Positions 5,367-6,073 of a DNA stretch of 6,073 bases are shown here, piece after piece. The DNA is taken from contig NZ_JBAFWZ010000053.1 in NCBI RefSeq assembly GCF_036662795.1, forward strand, positions 1 through 6,073. Reading direction: 5' to 3'. Numbering within the stretch: the stretch's first letter is position 1; each line of letters opens with the position of its first letter. Made by a program: the position numbers and the translations under genes. Source of the DNA: Lysinibacillus_B sp036662795 (lineage in GTDB: Bacteria > Bacillota > Bacilli > Bacillales_A > Planococcaceae). The notes under the pieces were generated by a model. It was not told the DNA's origin. It ran no database searches and saw nothing but the letters and a program-made list of their open reading frames with translations.

Positions 5367-5924
5367 ATGAAATTCGGATTTGATATTGATGACACGCTTA
5401 TTAATTTACGTGAGCATGCATTTCATCTATATAATAGAAAATTAAACAAGTCGCTCGGTCTTGAAATTTTCCAAGCCTTACCTACAGTAGAAATCCATGC
5501 CCCATTCACCTTAACAAATGAGCAGGGCCGACAAATGTGGCAGGATTCAATGGAGGAAATTTATTTTACGGATTGTCCTACTTACGAGAATGCAGTTCAA
5601 ACATTACAAAGTTTAGCCGCGGATGGACACGAGGTGTACTATATTACCTCTCGCCCAAAGCACTACTGCCAGCAAACTAGCGAGTGGGTAAAGGCTCAAG
5701 GATTCCCAGTCGTGGATGAACGTTTTTTCTGTGGTATGGCCGATCACGAAAAAATCGAGATTATTCAATACCTGCAGTTAGACTATTATGTGGATGATAA
5801 ACCGGCTGTACTCGAAACTCTAGCTGAGATTGGTACAAAGGTGATTGTAAAAGATCAGTCGTACAATCAGCATGTCAATTTACCTCGTCTAGTCCATTGG
5901 GCAGACTTTAAAACATTCCTATAA
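5367..5924 (+). CDS. HAD-family 5'-nucleotidase-like phosphatase (NT5C type)
   Basis: A 185-residue soluble protein with the HAD phosphatase core: motif I DIDDT (D6 nucleophile, D8 acid/base), motif II YYITSRP (91-97), K129 or a nearby lysine as candidate motif III, and motif IV YVDDKP (141-146) with D143/D144 for Mg2+. Size and motif context resemble the NT5C/5'(3')-deoxyribonucleotidase group (compare YqfW of B. subtilis, from memory). The ATG at 5367 has a strong GGAGG (5357-5361) 5 bases upstream, and the gene starts 11 bases after the monooxygenase stop. Family members remove phosphate from nucleotides. Here it could dephosphorylate the RibD product, a step that HAD enzymes perform in riboflavin synthesis, although the known ones belong to a different HAD subgroup. 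A general nucleotidase that merely shares the transcript is the alternative. Confidence 0.78.
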   Translation: MKFGFDIDDTLINLREHAFHLYNRKLNKSLGLEIFQALPTVEIHAPFTLTNEQGRQMWQDSMEEIYFTDCPTYENAVQTLQSLAADGHEVYYITSRPKHYCQQTSEWVKAQGFPVVDERFFCGMADHEKIEIIQYLQLDYYVDDKPAVLETLAEIGTKVIVKDQSYNQHVNLPRLVHWADFKTFL

Positions 5925-5963
5925 GTAAAATCCCGACTTTTTAAAATAATTTCGCCAAACAGC

Positions 5964-5980
5964 AAAGGCTGGGACATAAG
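5964..5980. repeat. Arm of a GGCTGGGACATAA-type intergenic repeat (partial)
   Basis: AAAGGCTGGGACATAAG matches the conserved arm of an intergenic inverted repeat I know from many Firmicutes (Enterococcus, Staphylococcus and relatives), whose other arm reads TTATGTCCCAGCC. That second arm is not found before the window ends, so only the left side is in view. The 149 bases after the last gene (5925-6073) hold no coding sequence that I can support, and no convincing terminator other than what this element might form when complete. Confidence 0.5.
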
Positions 5981-6073
5981 TAAAGATTTTATAGAAATCG
6001 AGGAACACCTATAGTAATAATTTGCTACTTCATAAATTGATTGTAGAGAAGGGGCGAGTGTAGCTGTCGGCTG

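Noticed and set aside
5923..5945. Possible terminator right after the HAD gene (AAGT / ACTT followed by TTT)
   Set aside because: Only four base pairs with a nine-base AT-rich loop; too weak to call.

Overview
The window reads as chromosomal DNA of a low-GC Gram-positive bacterium of the order Bacillales, most likely the Planococcaceae (Lysinibacillus/Solibacillus-like). This rests on the strong GGAGG ribosome binding sites, the purine riboswitch with an intrinsic terminator, PurBox-like sites, an rRNA leader carrying the TTGAAAACTGAACA motif, and proteins that resemble B. subtilis PbuG and RibG. No transposase, CRISPR array or phage gene is visible.

Left part (1-490, minus strand): an rRNA operon control region. 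Read on the minus strand, the sequence ends in TTTTATGGAG at the window edge. That is the expected 5' end of a Bacillales 16S rRNA, just before the universal AGTTTGATC. Upstream lie a hairpin-rich leader, a boxA-like motif and two candidate tandem promoters. No protein gene is supported here.

Middle (494-2155, minus strand): one transcription unit for a PbuG-type guanine/hypoxanthine permease. In order of transcription it has a candidate PurR operator, a good sigma-A promoter, a guanine-class purine riboswitch (C at the specificity position), an intrinsic terminator, a ribosome binding site, the permease gene and a final bidirectional hairpin terminator. Purine supply would thus be controlled at initiation and again by attenuation.

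Right part (2450-5924, plus strand): four tightly packed genes that look like one operon. They encode a stand-alone GTP cyclohydrolase II, a complete RibD deaminase/reductase (overlapping the first gene by 38 bases), a group A FAD monooxygenase, and a small HAD-family nucleotidase/phosphatase. The first two catalyse the opening steps of riboflavin synthesis from GTP. However, ribE, ribH and the RibB domain are absent, and no FMN riboswitch is seen upstream. Instead the promoter region holds four octamers of the type TTGTATAA at an exact 11-bp period, which look like a helical-face operator. The simplest inference is a specialised pathway that diverts GTP to a 5-amino-6-ribitylaminouracil-type intermediate, dephosphorylates it and oxidises it. 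This is the most interesting part of the window, and its product cannot be told from sequence alone.

The last 149 bases hold no gene. They contain AAAGGCTGGGACATAAG, which resembles one arm of an intergenic inverted repeat known from many Firmicutes.
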